Below are positions 63,497 to 64,000 of a stretch of DNA of 64,000 nucleotides, piece by piece. The notes beneath the pieces are model-generated. The model was not told the DNA's origin, ran no database searches, and was given only the letters and a program-made list of their open reading frames with translations. Source of the DNA: 62-47 sp044463945 (GTDB lineage: Bacteria > Pseudomonadota > Alphaproteobacteria > Rhizobiales > Xanthobacteraceae). The stretch's first letter is position 1, and every line of letters starts with the position of its first letter. The translations under genes were made by a program, and so were the position numbers. Where the stretch lies: the NCBI GenBank assembly GCA_044463945.1, contig JBIQLW010000016.1, positions 20,062 to 84,061 on the forward strand, in the 5' to 3' direction.

Positions 63497-63907
63497 ATGG
63501 ATATTCATCGCAACGCCTCGCGCGCGACACGGCGCGGCCCGGGCGATTATTTCACCGGTACGGTGTGGCAGAATCCGATCGTCACCGCGCCCGCGCCGGC
63601 GCGGCTGATGGCGGCGCTGGTGACGTTCGAGCCCGGCGCGCGGACCGCGTGGCACACCCATCCGCTCGGCCAGACGCTCTATGTCGTGTCCGGCGTCGGA
63701 CGGGTGCAGACCGAAGGCGGCGGGATCCGCGAAATCCTGCCCGGCGACACGGTGTGGATTCCGCCGGGAGAAAAGCACTGGCACGGCGCCGCGCCCGATC
63801 ACGGCATGGCGCACATCGCCATGCAGGAAGCCCTCGACGGCACGCCGGTCGAATGGCTGGAGAAGGTCAGCGACGCCGACTACGCGCAGCCGGTGACGGC
63901 AGGGTGA
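63497..63907 (+). CDS. Cupin-domain protein
   Basis: Single cupin, 136 residues, preceded by GGAGG at 63487-63491. Motif 1 is GARTAWHTHPLGQTLYVVSG with two His ligands and a Gln in place of the usual Glu; motif 2 is DTVWIPPGEKHWHGAAPDHG, which carries the third His. Such small cupins (related to YP_-type carboxymuconolactone-decarboxylase-associated cupins) often sit with aldolases or hydrolases, here with the RraA-like gene 35 bases upstream, suggesting a shared substrate. The C-terminal VEWLEKVSDADYAQP is family-typical. Confidence 0.83.
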   Translation: MDIHRNASRATRRGPGDYFTGTVWQNPIVTAPAPARLMAALVTFEPGARTAWHTHPLGQTLYVVSGVGRVQTEGGGIREILPGDTVWIPPGEKHWHGAAPDHGMAHIAMQEALDGTPVEWLEKVSDADYAQPVTAG

Positions 63908-63923
63908 TTGTCGTCGGCCTGAG

Positions 63924-64000
63924 GTCTGCCCGGAAACGAGACGTGATCGTCCGCTTTCGCGAAGGCTTTGCAGAAGTGAGGCGATTTTTTGCTGGAAGCG
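63924..64000 (+). repeat. Palindromic repeat family, copy F (left end, cut or truncated)
   Basis: GTCTGCCCGGAAACGAGACG at 63924 matches the left end of the family, followed by TGATCGTCCGCTTTCGCGAAGG, resembling hairpin 1. The sequence then diverges before the window edge, so this may be a decayed or truncated copy. Confidence 0.55.

Overview
The window is GC-rich chromosomal DNA from an alphaproteobacterium, most likely of the Bradyrhizobium/Rhodopseudomonas/Afipia/Nitrobacter group (Bradyrhizobiaceae, now Nitrobacteraceae). The gene set supports this: an Aap general amino-acid transporter, an alphaproteobacterial NDUFS4-type complex I accessory subunit, class I PhaC, a type 2 ArgC, a secreted leader carrying a rhizobial-porin motif, many TTG/GTG starts, and palindromic repeats of a kind I recall from this group. 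It reads as ordinary housekeeping chromosome with one AT-richer accessory patch. There is no phage, transposase or CRISPR array.

Layout. 1-3.8 kb: aapJQM on the minus strand, with aapM cut by the window edge. 4.1-7.1 kb: metC and a Na/Pi cotransporter-PhoU fusion. 7.1-10.1 kb: a GT2 polyprenyl-phosphate sugar transferase, a small LpxB-N-terminal-like membrane protein and an ArnT-like GT39, probably an envelope or lipid A glycosylation set. 10.1-17.5 kb: pbpC overlapping a 1739-residue alpha-2-macroglobulin. 17.7 kb: tRNA-Arg(UCU). 18.5-23.1 kb: leucine catabolism (mccB-mccA-mvaB). 23.2-26.6 kb: NDUFS4-like protein, OpgC-like acyltransferase, ABC-F ATPase. 26.6-29.45 kb: the AT-richer patch (solute-binding protein, cysteine hydrolase, cupin) at the 3' side of tRNA-Pro(UGG). 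29.5-34 kb: DUF192, double cold-shock protein, sirtuin, DUF3606, glyoxalase, three small envelope proteins, tRNA-Glu(UUC). 34-42 kb: cyclase, HdeD, the EF-P modification genes epmB-epmA divergent from efp, an M23 peptidase and a lytic transglycosylase. 42-49 kb: recJ, HAD, GNAT, glpX, hom and an AlaC-type aminotransferase. 49.2-56.5 kb: lipoprotein, phaC, MAPEG protein, a broken tautomerase gene, argC, DedA, parE. 56.5-64 kb: VOC protein, FAD monooxygenase, DUF2147 protein, the 5-oxoprolinase genes pxpBCA, RraA-like protein and cupin.

Functional links. MccAB and MvaB carry out late steps of leucine breakdown to acetoacetate and acetyl-CoA. Hom, MetC and the aminotransferase belong to aspartate-family and related amino-acid metabolism. 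EpmA and EpmB would act on the conserved EF-P lysine. PbpC and the macroglobulin form the usual periplasmic pair.

The most unusual signal is non-coding. A family of mosaic palindromic repeats (about 90-180 bp, ends resembling GACCGGAA/TTCCGGTC) occurs as five copies plus one truncated copy at the right edge. One copy has replaced the 5' end of a tautomerase-family gene and stays open in that gene's frame. I did not find a convincing new multi-gene defence or signalling system.
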